A stretch of DNA of 64,000 bases, from positions 186,001-250,000 of the forward strand of contig OY752148.1 in the NCBI GenBank assembly GCA_963573315.1, read 5' to 3'. The notes beneath the pieces were generated by a model that did not search any database, was not told the DNA's origin, and worked only from the letters and a program-made list of their open reading frames with translations. Each line of letters begins with the position of its first letter. The stretch's first letter is position 1. This stretch comes from Entomortierella parvispora. Taxonomy: Eukaryota > Mortierellomycota > Mortierellomycetes > Mortierellales > Mortierellaceae. A program made the translations under genes and the position numbers. Positions 1-11,349 of the stretch are shown here, piece after piece.

Positions 1-2510
1 TTTGAATGGGAAACCGCAAAATGTAGAGGTCCTCCTCGACTGTTACTTTGAGTTGTTGGGGCTGAACTGAAGCGAGCTCTCTCCACAAAATAACGGCATC
101 CTGATAAAGTCAGAAGGGGTGTACATATCACGAATGGAACTTGCTGTTGCCCTGATGAGTGACGACTGGGGGAGTTGTACACAAGTCTAGAGTTGCAGGC
201 CTCAATGGCCTCCTCAAAAGGTCATCCTATACGGGTTTAGTTCAAAACCTCTAGGGATATCAGTTGAGAGCGCTTTTTTTCCAGAGGATTAACGCCTGCA
301 CAAAAATGATGGTGGGATTGGAGGCCAGACACGCCATTAATAAACAAAAATGAGTCAATCTGCTGAACTACCCTGCCCGAGTCGAAAGGGATTTCCCTGT
401 TTCTTTCTCCGATGCTTGCGACCTGTGACTCTGCTGTTGAATCCGTCGAGTTTTGTGCTGTATTCAAAGATCCGCGGCCTCTGCATCACTGCCAGTGGCT
501 TCATAGGGGCAAGCTTCGCCCGAGTATTCCTGGAGCTGTTGCTGTTGCTTGTCTTAACATCACAACCAACCGCCATCCCCTCTCCCCTCATTATCGACAA
601 TTTCAGTACTGGAATCGAAGGGCAAAGGTCCTGATTCAGTTGGCAGCACAACCGTTGAAGTCGTCGTTGGGAGTATTATAATTTCCGGTCCTTTGTTTTG
701 AACTGAACTGTGACGCCTCCGTAAGTTGTCGCCGTCGTGGTTTTAGTTCCGCAAAAGGACTACAAATTAGATGACAAAGTTTGGTGAGAGGATGCTCAGA
801 AAGAGGAAGAGGAACATATGAATCAGAATAGACAGGGGTTCATACCTTCCGCAGCTGGGGGTTTGCTTGCAATTGTCATTATTGTCGACGGAAGAACCAG
901 GTCCTACTGTCACTTTGGAAGTCGGCCTTCAGGCAGTGTGGATGCATGAGCACGCGCAGACAACGCAGCGTTTCTGACGTCGTTGCACAATTGTATTGGC
1001 TATTGGCAGCCTTGGAACCTATGTCGCCTCCAGGGTGGGTCACGACTCAACTTTATCGCGACAGCTGCACTGGGCAGTTTTCTTTGGCGTTTGGGTGGAA
1101 AAAGAAGCTGGAGGGTCAGGGGTTGATGGCTTTCGGGATTGTCAGCTCATTTGTGGACATGATGTTGGAGTCAATCAAAGGGGAAGGCAGGAACACGGTA
1201 TTTGCCTTGAGCAGATTTCGCAACGAGAGGAATGTAGTGAGTGGGTCAGGATAATTAATGAGCATGCAAGCATGAGAGCAGGTTTGATGGAGGACGAGGC
1301 GAAAGAATTTAGCAACTGGACAGGGCAAGATGGCGGAAGCAAGACGTGTTGATGTGCATGCGTTTTGCTCTCCCAGGTTGCTTCTTGTAGGGACAAGGGA
1401 TAAGCACCAAGCATCAAGCAGCTGGTGTGCGTGTGTGGTGTGTGTGTATGTGGGTGTGTGTGTGCATGCATGTGAGTGCCTCCTGCCCTGAGTGGTCCGG
1501 TCTGGTCCAGCTGTGCACTGCTAAGCCACCGGAGGGGCCATAGACCCTGGAACCACGTGGCACGTGGGATGAATGGTCCTTGCACTGCCCACTTGCACCA
1601 CTTGCACTGCCTGCCTGCGCAGAACCACCTGCTGTTGACGTCGATAGATTTGTGGAGGTGCTCTTCTCCTCTTTTGGTCTTTTTGTGACATAGAGTTTTC
1701 TGCTGGGACTGAAAGAGCGGAGGGAGCAGCGGCTGTATCCACCCCAAGGTAGCGCCTTTTGTGCTTGCCACCATTCATCTTTCGTGTTGGCCGCTTCTCC
1801 CACGCCTCTTTTTCGACTGCCGCCATCTTGTTTTTCACTTTTTTCACTTTTTTCACTTTTTTGGTCTCAACCGATATTGTAAGCGACCCACATCCAGCAG
1901 ACGTCCACAGGACGACCAAGGAACATTGGAGGCTGCTTTGATTGGGCCGAGGCCATCAAATAATTATAATGTAGAAGCCCCTGACAGCGCAGCCACCAAT
2001 GAGAAAAAGCTGTCAGCTGTTTGGTCTAGGCCTGGCTTTTTGGCACAAAACACACTGCAGAGATGCGGTCTGTTCTCCAGGGGTTCTTCCGGCGTGAGCA
2101 GTAACGGTGTTGACCTCTTTTCTGATCTACGACGACTACATACCTGTTTGTCTCTCTCCGTACATCTGCACCTGTAGGTGTGTGGGGTATTAACCTCCGC
2201 CACTGGGTCTGGATCATGTTGAGGGTGGATTTCCTTCCTCAACGGAACCGCATCAAAAAAGGGCGGTCGAAGAGGAAATCGGTACACATTATTTGTTGGG
2301 TACCTCTCCTTCTGTTACCGATCTCTTCCGTTGACTGGTCAGCTCGAAGGGGAGGGAACTTTTGACTAATCCTCTCTTTTTTCGCCTGGTCTGGTGTCCC
2401 AGACGTCCCTTCCTTTAAATAATCTGAATTGTCCACTCCTTTCAATTCCTTTCCTCCTCCCCCCTACCCTCCCATACGTTTCCTTCGCTAGCAGTTCATC
2501 GTTTAGTGCC
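1..2510. other. Left edge, no gene recognised
   Basis: No reading frame here has a recognisable domain, and the short open frames on both strands overlap without coding character. A GT-rich microsatellite lies at about 1425-1470. A tandem run of the unit TTTTTTCAC sits near 1835-1862. Pyrimidine-rich DNA directly before 2511 is consistent with the promoter and 5' leader of the ammonium transporter. A spliced gene with very short exons cannot be excluded. Confidence 0.5.
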
Positions 2511-4210
2511 ATGGACTCCACAACCCCCACCTACGATACAGGCTCCATTGCCTGGATATTGGTAATGAAATGGATGCTTCGTCTGCTTGCCCCCGAATAT
2601 GTGCTGATGTTAGTCTATGCATCCCTCTCCCTGAATATAGATGTCCACAGCACTCGTTTTTTTGATGGTAAACATTGTTTGTGCACATGTGTTTGGGTTT
2701 TTATTCTGTCTCTCTTACTGCTCCGGGTATTTAACAAAGTAATCTGCTGTTGCCTACCTGTTTTCAGTGCCCTGGGCTGGGTCTTTTTTATAGTGGACTT
2801 GCCCGTGCCAAGAATGCCCTGTCGCTCATGTTCTTGACCATGATCGCTGTGTCTGTGGTCTCTATTCAGGTATGGATACGAATGGCGTCTAGAACTACCG
2901 TGCGAATTATCTATGGTTGTCACGATGTGCTCTAGAGTGGTGCCGTGTCCCCACTTCTATACAAGTCTTTGTTGCACTCTACTGATATTCCCTGTGATTG
3001 CTCGTAGTGGTATTTTTGGGGATACTCTCTCACGTTCTCCGAGACTGGAGGACCCTTCATTGGAAACTTGGCCCATTTTGTCGGAAAGGACGTCGGATGG
3101 AACGCTCACCCCAACGCACCCAACATCCCTTCCTCAACATTCTTCATTTTCCAGCTCATGTTTGCTTGCATCACTCCTGCTCTTGCCTTTGGAGCTTCTG
3201 CTGAGCGAATGAAAATGGGTCCCTCCATCCTCTTTTTGTTCATCTGGTCCACAGTCATCTACAACTTCACGACTTACTGGATCTGGTCTCCAAACGGATG
3301 GCTTTCGGTCCGCGGTATTATGGATTACGCGGGAGGCACCCCGGTTCATATCTCTTCTGGATCAGCTGCCGTGGCGTATGCTATCGTGTTGGGCAAGCGC
3401 AAGGACTATGGCAAATCCACCCAACCCCATAACGTCTCCTTCATCTATATTGGAACCGGTCTTTTGTGGTTCGGTTGGTTCGGATTCAATGCTGGCTCGG
3501 CTCTGGCTGCTAACGCACGTGCTATACAGTCATTGATCAATACCCATTTGGCCGGCAGCGTTGGAGGACTCGTCTGGGTGCTGCTTGATTATCGCCACGA
3601 AAAGAAGCTGTCCTTGATCGGCTATTGCACCGGAGCCGTGGCTGGCTTAGCCACCATCACCCCCGGCTCTGGTTATGTCTCTGGAGCCTCATCTTTGGTC
3701 TTCGGAGTGTTGGGCTCGGTTATTTGCAACATCGGCGTGGCCTGGAAGTCCAAGTACCATTTCGATGATGCCTTGGATGTGTTCGCTGTTCACTACGTCG
3801 GAGGTCTTGTTGGATTGCTCTTGACGGGTATTTTTGCTCAGCAGTCCATCATTGCCCTTTCATACCCTGTTGGTGCTACCGATGTCCCTCTCGGTGGCTT
3901 CCTCGACGGCAACTATCACCGTATCTTGATCCAGATGGCTGCTATTGGATCTGTGACAGCGTGGAGTTTCTGTGGCACCTATTTGATTCTTAGTGTTATG
4001 AATCGTATTCCCGGCCTGCGCCTGCGACTCGATGAAAACGAGGAGGAGATGGGCACAGACATGGCCCAAATGGGCGAGACTGCCTACGGTTTCATGCCAA
4101 AGTCAATGACGGACAGCACCTTGGCGGTTGGCGCCCTTCAACTCAAGGCCATGGAGGAAGCGACAACAGGCACAACAACTGCTGTCGCTCCAGTATCGCT
4201 ACAAGGATAA
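2511..4210 (+). CDS. Ammonium transporter (Amt/MEP family)
   Basis: Plasma-membrane channel-like protein that brings ammonium into the cell; about 460 residues, normal for the family. Exons 2511-2561, 2641-2667, 2768-2869 and 3008-4210 join in phase. The first three are small and carry the N-terminus (MDSTTPTYDTG) and the PGLGLFYSGL signature of the second helix. The last exon carries the rest of the eleven-helix core. The two pore histidines are visible: His174 in PVHISSG and His322 in FAVHYVGG. The C-terminal tail is cytosolic and acidic (DENEEEMGTDMAQMGE). The start at 2511 is the first ATG giving the usual short extracellular N-terminus. Family assignment is firm; which MEP paralogue it is cannot be told. 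Confidence 0.95.
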
Positions 4211-4444
4211 GAAGTAAATACATGTGTCAGTGCAAAAATAAATGATTAAACATGATCAACCAGTGGAGTTGCGAAAAGTCACCAAGGTTCAGTCGGACGT
4301 ATATGCAATGAGTTGTGATCCCGCGGCACCTGGAGCACAAAAGGAAGTCGGCCTCAGTGTGGACGCAGCATTTACTGTGCGATTAAGATAGAAATTCTTT
4401 GACTGAATGAGCTGCAACCACACTCTGGTCAATCTTGATCTATC
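4211..4444. other. 3' flank of the ammonium transporter
   Basis: Contains an AATAAA-like run at about 4236-4241, a plausible polyadenylation signal. No gene is seen before the repeat cluster begins. Confidence 0.4.
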
Positions 4445-4910
4445 CAGGTGATGCTGACTAGTAAAAAGTCATCTCCTGCAAGTGGAACCAAGTTTACTGA
4501 ACGTCTCAATGGGAATTGGTCGTGTTATGATAACCATATCCTTCATCTTCACCTTTGGTCGATAAAAACCACCCGATTCTCAAATCCAATTTTCTGTTCG
4601 AAGTTACCTTAACTTTCAGGTGATGTGCAACTTTGAGCAGCAATGTCGACTAGTAAAAGGTCATCGCACGCGTGTGGAACCAAGTGGGTCGGCTGTTTCC
4701 CGTCGAGGAGAATCGACCAGGATCATAAAATCGAAAATCCCTTATTTTTCCTATGGCCTTGAAAAAACGCCCGATTCTCAGATCCTCGGCCCCGCTCAAA
4801 GTTACCGCAACTGTCAGGTGACCCTCGACTCTGAATGTCGACTTTGAACTGCAATATTAACTATCAAAAGGCCATAGCTCACACGCGAGACTGAGGACCA
4901 GCTTATAGTC
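4445..4910. repeat. Tandem cluster of a dispersed 170-200 bp repeat (units 1-3)
   Basis: Two full units and one partial unit follow each other at 4445-4616, 4617-4814 and 4815 to about 4910. Each begins CAGGTGA. Shared blocks include GTCGACTAGTAAAA, GTGGAACCAAGT, CCCGATTCTCA and CATAAAATCGAAAATC. The same blocks recur at 9974-10206, so this is a dispersed family. There is no coding content. It could be a MITE, a solo terminal repeat, or the 3' tail of a retrotransposon; the second copy sits next to non-LTR retrotransposon debris. Confidence 0.75.
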
Positions 4911-5629
4911 AGCAGAGTTTCCAGAGCAATGGATTACAAATCTGTCGACATCTCTCATAGCATTGATCGGATTACGCGCTTCCGCTCTTGCTGCTGTTTC
5001 ACAATTCCGAGGACTGATTTTCCGAAACCGTTGGGAGTCTGCCAGGCAAACGGGGCCATTACTGTTCAGCAAGCAGCTTTTAAGAAGGACACGAGTAGGC
5101 CCGCTTATATATTGATCGAGTTTTGACTTCATTTCCAGCCACTGTGAGTCGTTTCAGCCGACCGAACAGGAATATGGCTCTCCTAGGAAATATCATCTCC
5201 TATCTCGAACTCTCAGAATGGGAGACGTCGGTCGGACAGAAGAGTCATTGAAGTGGATCACGATAATGTTTCAAAAATGGCACTAACAACAACTATGCAC
5301 TTTAATTGTTCGCATTCATTAAGCGATCTGATCTACTATGTTTGGACGCAGGACTATGGCTACTTGGCTACCTAACTCAGAAGTACGATGTCTGCCTCAT
5401 GGAACCAACAATTCGCGTTACCACTCTCTCAGATGTCTCTGCTGAGGCCGACATCAACACACTTTTGTCATCACTACATTCTGGGGAGAATCTTAGTGCC
5501 GGAGACCTTGACGGCGAGGTCACACTCACCAAGATGGATACACTTGGGGACATATCGGCTACGGCTTGCGCAATATTGCTGCATCTCTGGTATTTCGGTG
5601 TAATAAGAATCATCGTTGCGTCTGCTGCA
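4911..5629. other. Intergenic, no gene recognised
   Basis: An open frame of about 130 codons at 5306-5698 on the plus strand has no recognised domain and overlaps the tandem repeat at its end. Nothing else stands out. Confidence 0.4.
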
Positions 5630-6310
5630 TCATCGTTTTCGTATTTTTTGAGAATATTGTCGAATTGTTGTCGTGAGAAAGTCGTGAGAAAGTCGTGAGA
5701 AAGCCGTCAGGAAGTCGCGAATCCGCAAATCGTCGTCCTTCTCAAGAAGTTGATTGGGTGTATAAAACACAACGCCATAGCCCAGCACAGTAAGGGTCCT
5801 TGCAGCTCGGTCAAGTGTTTGAATAGGTGTCGAAATGGAGGCCAGAGCCCCGAACTGGACAACACATTCGATGTCGGTGATATCGCAGCCCATTCCAGCA
5901 GCCTCAGTGGTTCGCAATTCACTGTTCCTGAATCTCCATGGTGCCGAGGTTGTATTCTTCAAACAAACGGCAAAGTAAATTGAGTCATTAGCCTATCACT
6001 CTTGATCTCTGGAGTAAACGTGTAAGCGCTTCCATACTCGATAAAGGCCCTCAATTTTTTCAAAGTAGACGATGGTCTTCCTATGGTCTGTGAGAAGATA
6101 CTGACTCTGCGCCCATTAGCTTCATGAAAATCATGACATTGGGCTTATCATCGCTAGTATTAATGACAGGCCATCGAGACCCAGGCCGGTGGATTTCTTG
6201 AAGAGTCGGAGGACACCTCGTGAAAGTGTAGGGGATGACGTGGCAAATACAACATTTGACAAGGACAATATAGCCAAGAAATCATAGTGCAAACCTGGTG
6301 GGGAAAGGGC
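5630..6310 (-). pseudogene. Decayed RecQ-like DNA helicase fragment
   Basis: The C-terminal helicase lobe can be read on the minus strand in pieces that change frame. About 6290-6170 gives VVFATSSPTLS, resembling motif III (ATSATL). About 6185-6115 gives RPVINTSDDKPNVMIFMKLM. About 6085-5990 gives KTIVYFEKIEGLYRVW, the motif IV region. 5962-5630 gives TEAAGMGCDITDIECVVQFG and the motif VI relic DRAARTLTVLG. Stops and frameshifts separate them, and the N-terminal lobe with Walker A and B is missing. RecQ-like helicases of this type are often multicopy and repeat-associated in fungi, so this is probably a dead copy, not a host repair gene. Confidence 0.75.
5672..5722. repeat. Tandem 11-bp repeat (GTCGTGAGAAA)
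   Basis: Three near-perfect units followed by two degenerate ones lie inside the helicase pseudogene. They look like local slippage in non-functional DNA. Confidence 0.7.
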
Positions 6311-7005
6311 CAGGTGCTGGACAACAGCGACCGCCACTGTTTCATGCAACTATGATTGCCGTGCTTGATCATTCAAAAGGCGATGGACAAAACGCCATTT
6401 TCTTTTGGAATGGGAGGGGTGCGCGAAGGTCATGAAGCTGCATGAAGAAGTGATGAAACGCTGTTCGAATGAGATGTAAAGCAGTGAGATAGAGGTGACG
6501 AAGGTGCAGGACAGCGAGGGAGTGAGGAAGCTACAAGTGAGGGAGCCAGGGAGTGAACGAGTTGCTGGCATGTATGAAGGGAGTGCGAGGACTACTGATA
6601 ACTTTGGGAGAGCTGGGCCCCTTAAAGCAAAACAACTGAGACATGCGACCCGAAAAGGAAAGAGGAAGACAAAAAAAACGAAAAAGAAAAAGTAAACACA
6701 GCCTGTTTCTTTTATATCCCCAGGAGATGTACCCCTTAAAACAAAACAACTGAGACATGCGACCCGAAAAGGTTATCAGCGCCACCGCGTTTGGAATTGG
6801 TGGCGGTGCAGCATTTGCGTCGCGAAGAAGATTTTCTTCTTCTGATCGTATTTGCTGCAGAAATACGCGTCCACAAAAAAAAGAAAAAATAGATCTCTGA
6901 CGTGAACACAGCGTTGTGTACTACCGCCAACACGTGGAGTAAATGTCCTTGAGCTTCCCTACTAACGGCTCAATTTTTTTTTCATGGAGGTCTAGCGTGC
7001 TACAT
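6311..7005. other. Repeat-bearing intergenic DNA
   Basis: No gene is supported. A 42-bp near-identical direct repeat occurs at 6619-6660 and 6731-6772, and the intervening segment carries a TATA-like box when read on the minus strand. The same block is found at about 55385-55505 on the plus strand. Confidence 0.55.
6600..6772 (-). repeat. Dispersed repeat with a TATA box (copy 1)
   Basis: Read on the minus strand it contains TGTCTCAGTTGTTTTG, GTTTTAAGGGGTACA, GATATAAAAGAAACAG and TGTTTACTTTT. The same ordered blocks occur at about 55385-55505 on the plus strand. A core promoter travelling inside a dispersed repeat suggests a terminal repeat or the 5' end of a mobile element. No terminal inverted repeats or target duplications were found by eye. 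Confidence 0.6.
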
Positions 7006-7065
7006 CAGGAAGAGAACGTGCAGGAAGAGAACGCGCAGGAAGAGAACACGCAGGAAGAGAACGCT
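7006..7065. repeat. 15-bp tandem repeat, four units
   Basis: The unit CAGGAAGAGAACGNG is repeated four times without interruption, varying only at its last three bases. It lies about 270 bp beyond the 3' end of the germin-like gene and has no evident function. Confidence 0.85.
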
Positions 7066-7330
7066 CCTCATTACTGCTGCATTGACTCGGCTGAGGATGT
7101 AGCACAAGATCACTAGATCACTAATGTCTAATGTTACTCGCATCCTAGTGGATGCTCAAGGCATCATGGAGACTTCTCAGGTGGTATTTATTGATCATAT
7201 TAATAGCTGTGTTGAACAAAAAGAGACTCGGCCTCCCAAGAATCTAAATATACAAGTGCGCGTACACCCGACACCAGCCCAACTTGATGTCAGTCAGCCT
7301 ACTAATCATGACCGGTATGATGTGCAAACC

Positions 7331-8128
7331 TTAGTAAGGAATCCCACATCTCATCGCACACTCTTCCATGACCACGGCAAACGCAGTCGGGATGTTCTCC
7401 CGAAACTCGGAGATCCTCTTTGCGTCCAGTACCTCTTGGTTGCTGCCTGTCGCCGCGAAGAGCATCTCGTCGGGCATGTTGGAGAAGAAGTTACGCGCAA
7501 TCTGTGTGCGCCCAGGGTCTGAGTGGTCAAACGCGGCCGCAAACAGTGCGGGCTCGCACGTCGGATTGAACTGGAAGTGCGTCTCGCCCTGCGGGAAGAG
7601 CATGCCCGTGTAATTGGAAAGCGTGACGTTGACCTGCGGGAGGGGGCCGTTGACTGGCGCCGGCTGGCCGACGACGTGACCGTCGCTGCCTTCACTAATT
7701 TCGAGAACTAGTCCGGCAACAAGCTCGCCCTGGATGACGGTGAGGAACTCGGTGGCGCGTGGGTGCGAGTGCGGCACGTTGAGCCCGCACGGGTTAACGA
7801 AGCCAATAGCCATGGCGACATTGGTGCCAATAAGGGCAGGGAAGTTGTTGACGGTCGAGAGCGCGATGGTACCGCCCGTGCCGTCGGTGACGGTGTTGTT
7901 GATGAAAGTGAATGTGATATTTGTGGCATCTGGTGGGTTGGTGAAGAGGATAGCCTCGCGGTCACTGTAGCTCGCGGCCGCGGTCAGGGCCGCCTTGAGT
8001 ACGGGGGAGGCGTTGGTGTTGCTGTTGAAGCCGCTGGGGGAAGGGTTGGACTGGTGGCGGACGAAGGGAAAGGCGGCCGCAACGGCGATGAGGGCGGCTG
8101 CGTTAGCTAGGGAGAAAAAATTGACCAT
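7331..8128 (-). CDS. Secreted germin-like (cupin) protein
   Basis: Single-exon gene for a 265-residue protein with a hydrophobic signal peptide (about residues 1-19). Germin box 1 reads PHSHPRATEFLTVIQG, with metal ligands His119, His121 and Glu126. Box 2 reads GMLFPQGETHFQFN, with His183. The Mn-binding set of a bicupin-fold germin monomer is therefore complete. Several NxT/S sites suggest glycosylation. Germin-like proteins act outside the cell as oxalate oxidases or superoxide dismutases, or as spore and stress proteins (spherulin type); which activity applies here cannot be told. A TATA box lies about 115 bp upstream of the start. Confidence 0.92.
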   Translation of the reverse strand: MVNFFSLANAAALIAVAAAFPFVRHQSNPSPSGFNSNTNASPVLKAALTAAASYSDREAILFTNPPDATNITFTFINNTVTDGTGGTIALSTVNNFPALIGTNVAMAIGFVNPCGLNVPHSHPRATEFLTVIQGELVAGLVLEISEGSDGHVVGQPAPVNGPLPQVNVTLSNYTGMLFPQGETHFQFNPTCEPALFAAAFDHSDPGRTQIARNFFSNMPDEMLFAATGSNQEVLDAKRISEFRENIPTAFAVVMEECAMRCGIPY

Positions 8129-8243
8129 AATGATGATGATTGGTTGCTCGTTAGAAGTGTTGAAAATGGAGAGGAGGTACTGGCTGGGCAGATGCTAGAG
8201 AGATGGTGTGGGAAGATGTGAATCTCAAGAAGACGAACATGTC

Positions 8244-8251
8244 CTTATATA
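8244..8251 (-). promoter_or_regulatory. TATA box of the germin-like gene
   Basis: TATATAAG on the minus strand, 116-123 bp before the start codon at 8128, leaving a leader of roughly 85 nt. It is the only canonical TATA in this upstream region. Confidence 0.65.
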
Positions 8252-9266
8252 CCTCGCGAATGGAAATTTGACATAGGAACTAGTGAATTCTTCACAAAAT
8301 ATGTCACTCTTCCGCTAGAGCATGGTTGATCCGCATGCATTCGACAGCCCCACCATAGACTCTCCTCCCACCTTGCATGCATTCGGCTACAGTACATATT
8401 AAATGTCGGCAGTTGGGGCATGTTATCATCATGCAGGCCAGATTTTTATTTTTTTCTTGTCAACGGGCCCCTCGCGGGTGTTAGATTTGTTAACTGTTTA
8501 CGTTAGAGTCGACCAAACGACGCGCTTGCCCCCGCAGTCGTTCAACCCAAGGGAAATGGACTGCAAACCATCATGCAAGTTAGAAGAGGGAGAAGAGTTG
8601 ATCCTCCTCCTCCAATAACCAATCGACCAGTGATACATTTATCGAGCTTGAAACCCGACTGTCGTCGAATTACGGCCATGCACAGCTGAAAGCATCGCAT
8701 CCCGTCCGCCCTGATTCTGGTGGAGGACCACCACATCGGAACACGCTGTGCTAAAATTCCTTTTTTTGTTTGGCCGGTCTGACAGCTTAAGGGGCGCATT
8801 CCACTAGTCCGCTGAGCCCGTGCCTCGCGTCCCAAAAACACCCGGCGGCAAAACCTTGGGGGAAGAATCAACCACTCGGTCACGCCACATATAGACTGTA
8901 ACCAAAATACCGCGTCGCAAAATGGGTTAGTCGCTATCACGGGCACATGGTGTGAAGACTCGCGCAACTTGGGCCTGCAGGTGAGGGCAACCTTAATCTT
9001 TCATACCTTTTGTCCAAGGGTCAATTTAGTTGATCGCTATTGGCAGACGTGCTCCGTTGCGCCGAGTGATCCATTCCGCGAGATGGTAAGAGAAGAAACT
9101 TGGATGTATTATTGTCTTCAAGTTTTCCCGAATGGTTGGGGGACGTGATGCACGGGTGAGCTGCCCAGTGGCATCCTTCAGTGCGGCTAAAAGAAAGAAA
9201 AATTCCCAGGTGTAGGACAGCGTGGACCGGCACTAAGCCTCGGCTCTGCAAACCTCGAAGAGCTTT
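8252..9266. other. Upstream of the germin-like gene; no gene recognised
   Basis: An open minus-strand frame of 141 codons (8542-8967) shows no recognisable domain or coding bias. CATGCAT/GCATGCATTC motifs recur near 8330-8390 but cannot be assigned. Confidence 0.4.
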
Positions 9267-10000
9267 CTAGTCAACAATCCCGTTGATAGCCAGGTCGATT
9301 GATGTTGTCACCCGGACCGGGTCGAAAGGTTGATCTTCAAGATAGTGGAGAAAGGTGAAATATCCAGCTCTGATGGTTGTGATAAAGAGGCGCACAGTGT
9401 GTCCCATGCGGATATACTTGATCAGGTTGCGTGGGAGCGGTCTTGAATACATTCGGTTTGTCCTTGGGCTTGTCATTTCTATTGGCTGCTTTGAATTTGC
9501 CGATGTCTTTCTTCTTGCTCTTGGCCTTCGCCCTGCCCTTGCCGTTCATGCCGCTCTTGGTTTTGGCTTTGCGCTACATCCTGGCCCTCAGGTACAGGCT
9601 TCGCACCTTGGTTGTGGCAAGGTCGTTTTGCTCTGCTTCCTTTTCAGCGGTGAGCTCAATCCCGTCCTTTTCTTTCCCTCCTCCATAGGAAGGATGGGTC
9701 CCAATCCTTGCCACTCGAGTATCCATCGCCCGCTCCCATGTTCCAGTCCCCCACTACATCTATATCATCTTCTCCGGATATGTCCTGGTCTTCATCCTCT
9801 TGTGGCTCGTCTTCGGTGCTCTGCGGTGGGGCTGTGTCTTTCAGAGTCTTGTTCTTAGTGTCTTTGGGCTTGTTCACGCCATTGGACATGGAGTTGGTCA
9901 CCTCCACCTCTGAGCGCGGTTCCTTAGGTGGATTCGGGTCCGATAGATCCTCGCTTAATCTCACCATAAATATCAGGTGGGCGTCGACTTTAAACAACAA
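9267..10000 (-). pseudogene. Retrotransposon-derived debris (copy 1)
   Basis: At 9267-9476 the minus strand reads FLHYLEDQPFDPVRVTTSID followed by LAINGIVD. This matches the second copy at 10311-10601, which reads LEDQPFDATQLTASIDLADN. The upstream part (9656-10000) encodes an acidic, Pro/Glu/Asp-rich stretch (EDEPQEDEDQDISGEDDIDV) like a degenerate ORF1 or gag region. No intact frame spans the block. Linkage to a non-LTR element is inferred from the neighbouring copy. Confidence 0.5.
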
Positions 10001-10206
10001 CGTCGACTAGTAAAAAGTTGTCGCTGATGCGTGGGACCAAGTTTGTCGAGTGTTTTTCGTCACGGTGCCATAAAATCGAAAATCTTTTATCTTTCCTATG
10101 GTCTTGAAAAAACACCCGATTCTCAGATCCATCTTCACCCTTGATCTTACATTAGCAATCATCGCACGCGTGCGGGACCAGGATCGTTCAGTGTTTCTCG
10201 TCACAT
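9974..10206. repeat. Dispersed 170-200 bp repeat (units 4-5)
   Basis: Starts CAGGTGGGCGTCGACTTTAA and carries GTCGACTAGTAAAA, GTGGGACCAAGTTTGTCGAG, CATAAAATCGAAAATC and CCCGATTCTCAGATCC, as in the units at 4445-4910. A shorter second unit begins near 10150 with CATCGCACGCGTGCGGGACC. Confidence 0.7.
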
Positions 10207-10310
10207 TTTTTTTTGTTTTCATCTAATTTATTTGGTCAATGTCAAAGAAATCCAGTACCCCTACAACTTCAGGCGGCGCGACTACGATCAAAAATGAGGT
10301 ACAACAAGCA

Positions 10311-10767
10311 CTACGAGGGTTCTACTAAAAAGTAAAAATACAGGCGAAGAAGAAAATAAAAGAAATGCTTTGTCTGAGGGGTCGAGGGGCCCGAGTTGGG
10401 GTCAATTGGTGACTCTCGGCTGCATTCCTCCTGTACATGGCGCCGATGCTCGTTCTGGTGATCAATTCTATTGTCTGCAAGGTCAATGGACGCTGTCAGC
10501 TGGGTGGCATCGAAAGGTTGGTCCTCGAGGATATCTGATGAAGGATAGAAGCGCAATTGCACTGACATTGCTCGTGGGAAGGGTCTGCTCATGTTCGCCA
10601 TAGAGGAGACGTTCGGTGAACTCCCAAGTGAAATCCATGTCTCTGATGTGTGTGGCTAGCGACGAGTGCCGAACTTGGAGTTTCCACGGGCATGTGAAAA
10701 TCATGTGGAGGTCAGTCTCCTGCTCTGTTCCGCAGATTGCGCAGGACTCCTCGAAAGTCTCTTCCAT
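10311..10767 (-). pseudogene. C-terminal end of a non-LTR (LINE-type) reverse transcriptase, decayed
   Basis: The minus strand encodes SCAICGTEQETDLHMIFTCP, a Cys-Cys-His-Cys zinc-knuckle pattern followed by WKLQV. This resembles the zf-RVT segment found after the reverse transcriptase domain of LINE-like elements. A shift of frame then gives LEDQPFDATQLTASIDLADN, matching copy 1. The polymerase domain is absent, so this is a 3' fragment or truncated insertion. Confidence 0.6.
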
Positions 10768-11349
10768 AATATAGTGTAGCCGCTAGAGAGAGGTCTGTTG
10801 ACTAGAAGCGCCACCATATGCGAGTGGATATCGGCCTTCCAGAAAAAATCCCAAAAGTGAGTTGTAAGGGTTTCTCCGGTGTTGTCCAGGGGGGTTGCTT
10901 CTTCTTCCTTCTCGTTTCTCTAGAGTGTTGGACGCAGGGAAGAAACCTAGACGGACGTTTTGCTCAAAGCGCGCCCATTTAAAATGTCAGGTGACCACTT
11001 TGGCTAAGCCACCCTGCCCGTGTTCCGCGCACCGCGCGATCCAACTTTTGCTCGTCCTCTCTCTTCCTCAACCCATCGTCATGTCTGTCCCGAGAAATGA
11101 CTTGAATTAGTCGACATTCAAGAAATTGATTGACGCGCTCACATTGACAGCCTTGAATGCGCAAGGTTGCTTTTCACTGGCGACGAAACAGCCATATCCG
11201 GTGAGAAGCAACTGAAAGAGTTCAATGTGAAGGAACGAAAGCAAGAGAATCTATTTGCGAAGCACAGGTCTGGAGGAGGATGGAGGGGAATGATATATCT
11301 CTATAACATACGTATTGTGTATGTGCCGTTCAAACAACTAACTCCGGCG
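10768..11349. other. Intergenic, no gene recognised
   Basis: Lies between the retrotransposon fragment and the 3' end of the RTA1-family gene. Short open frames only. Confidence 0.4.

Noticed and set aside
946..1352. Two overlapping open frames of 102 and 118 codons on the plus strand
   Set aside because: No recognisable motif, no supporting splice chain, and the two frames overlap; likely chance.
5306..5698. 130-codon plus-strand frame next to the helicase pseudogene
   Set aside because: No domain, and its end lies in an 11-bp tandem repeat that keeps frames open.
8542..8967. 141-codon minus-strand frame upstream of the germin-like gene
   Set aside because: No domain, signal peptide or promoter, and composition resembles non-coding DNA.
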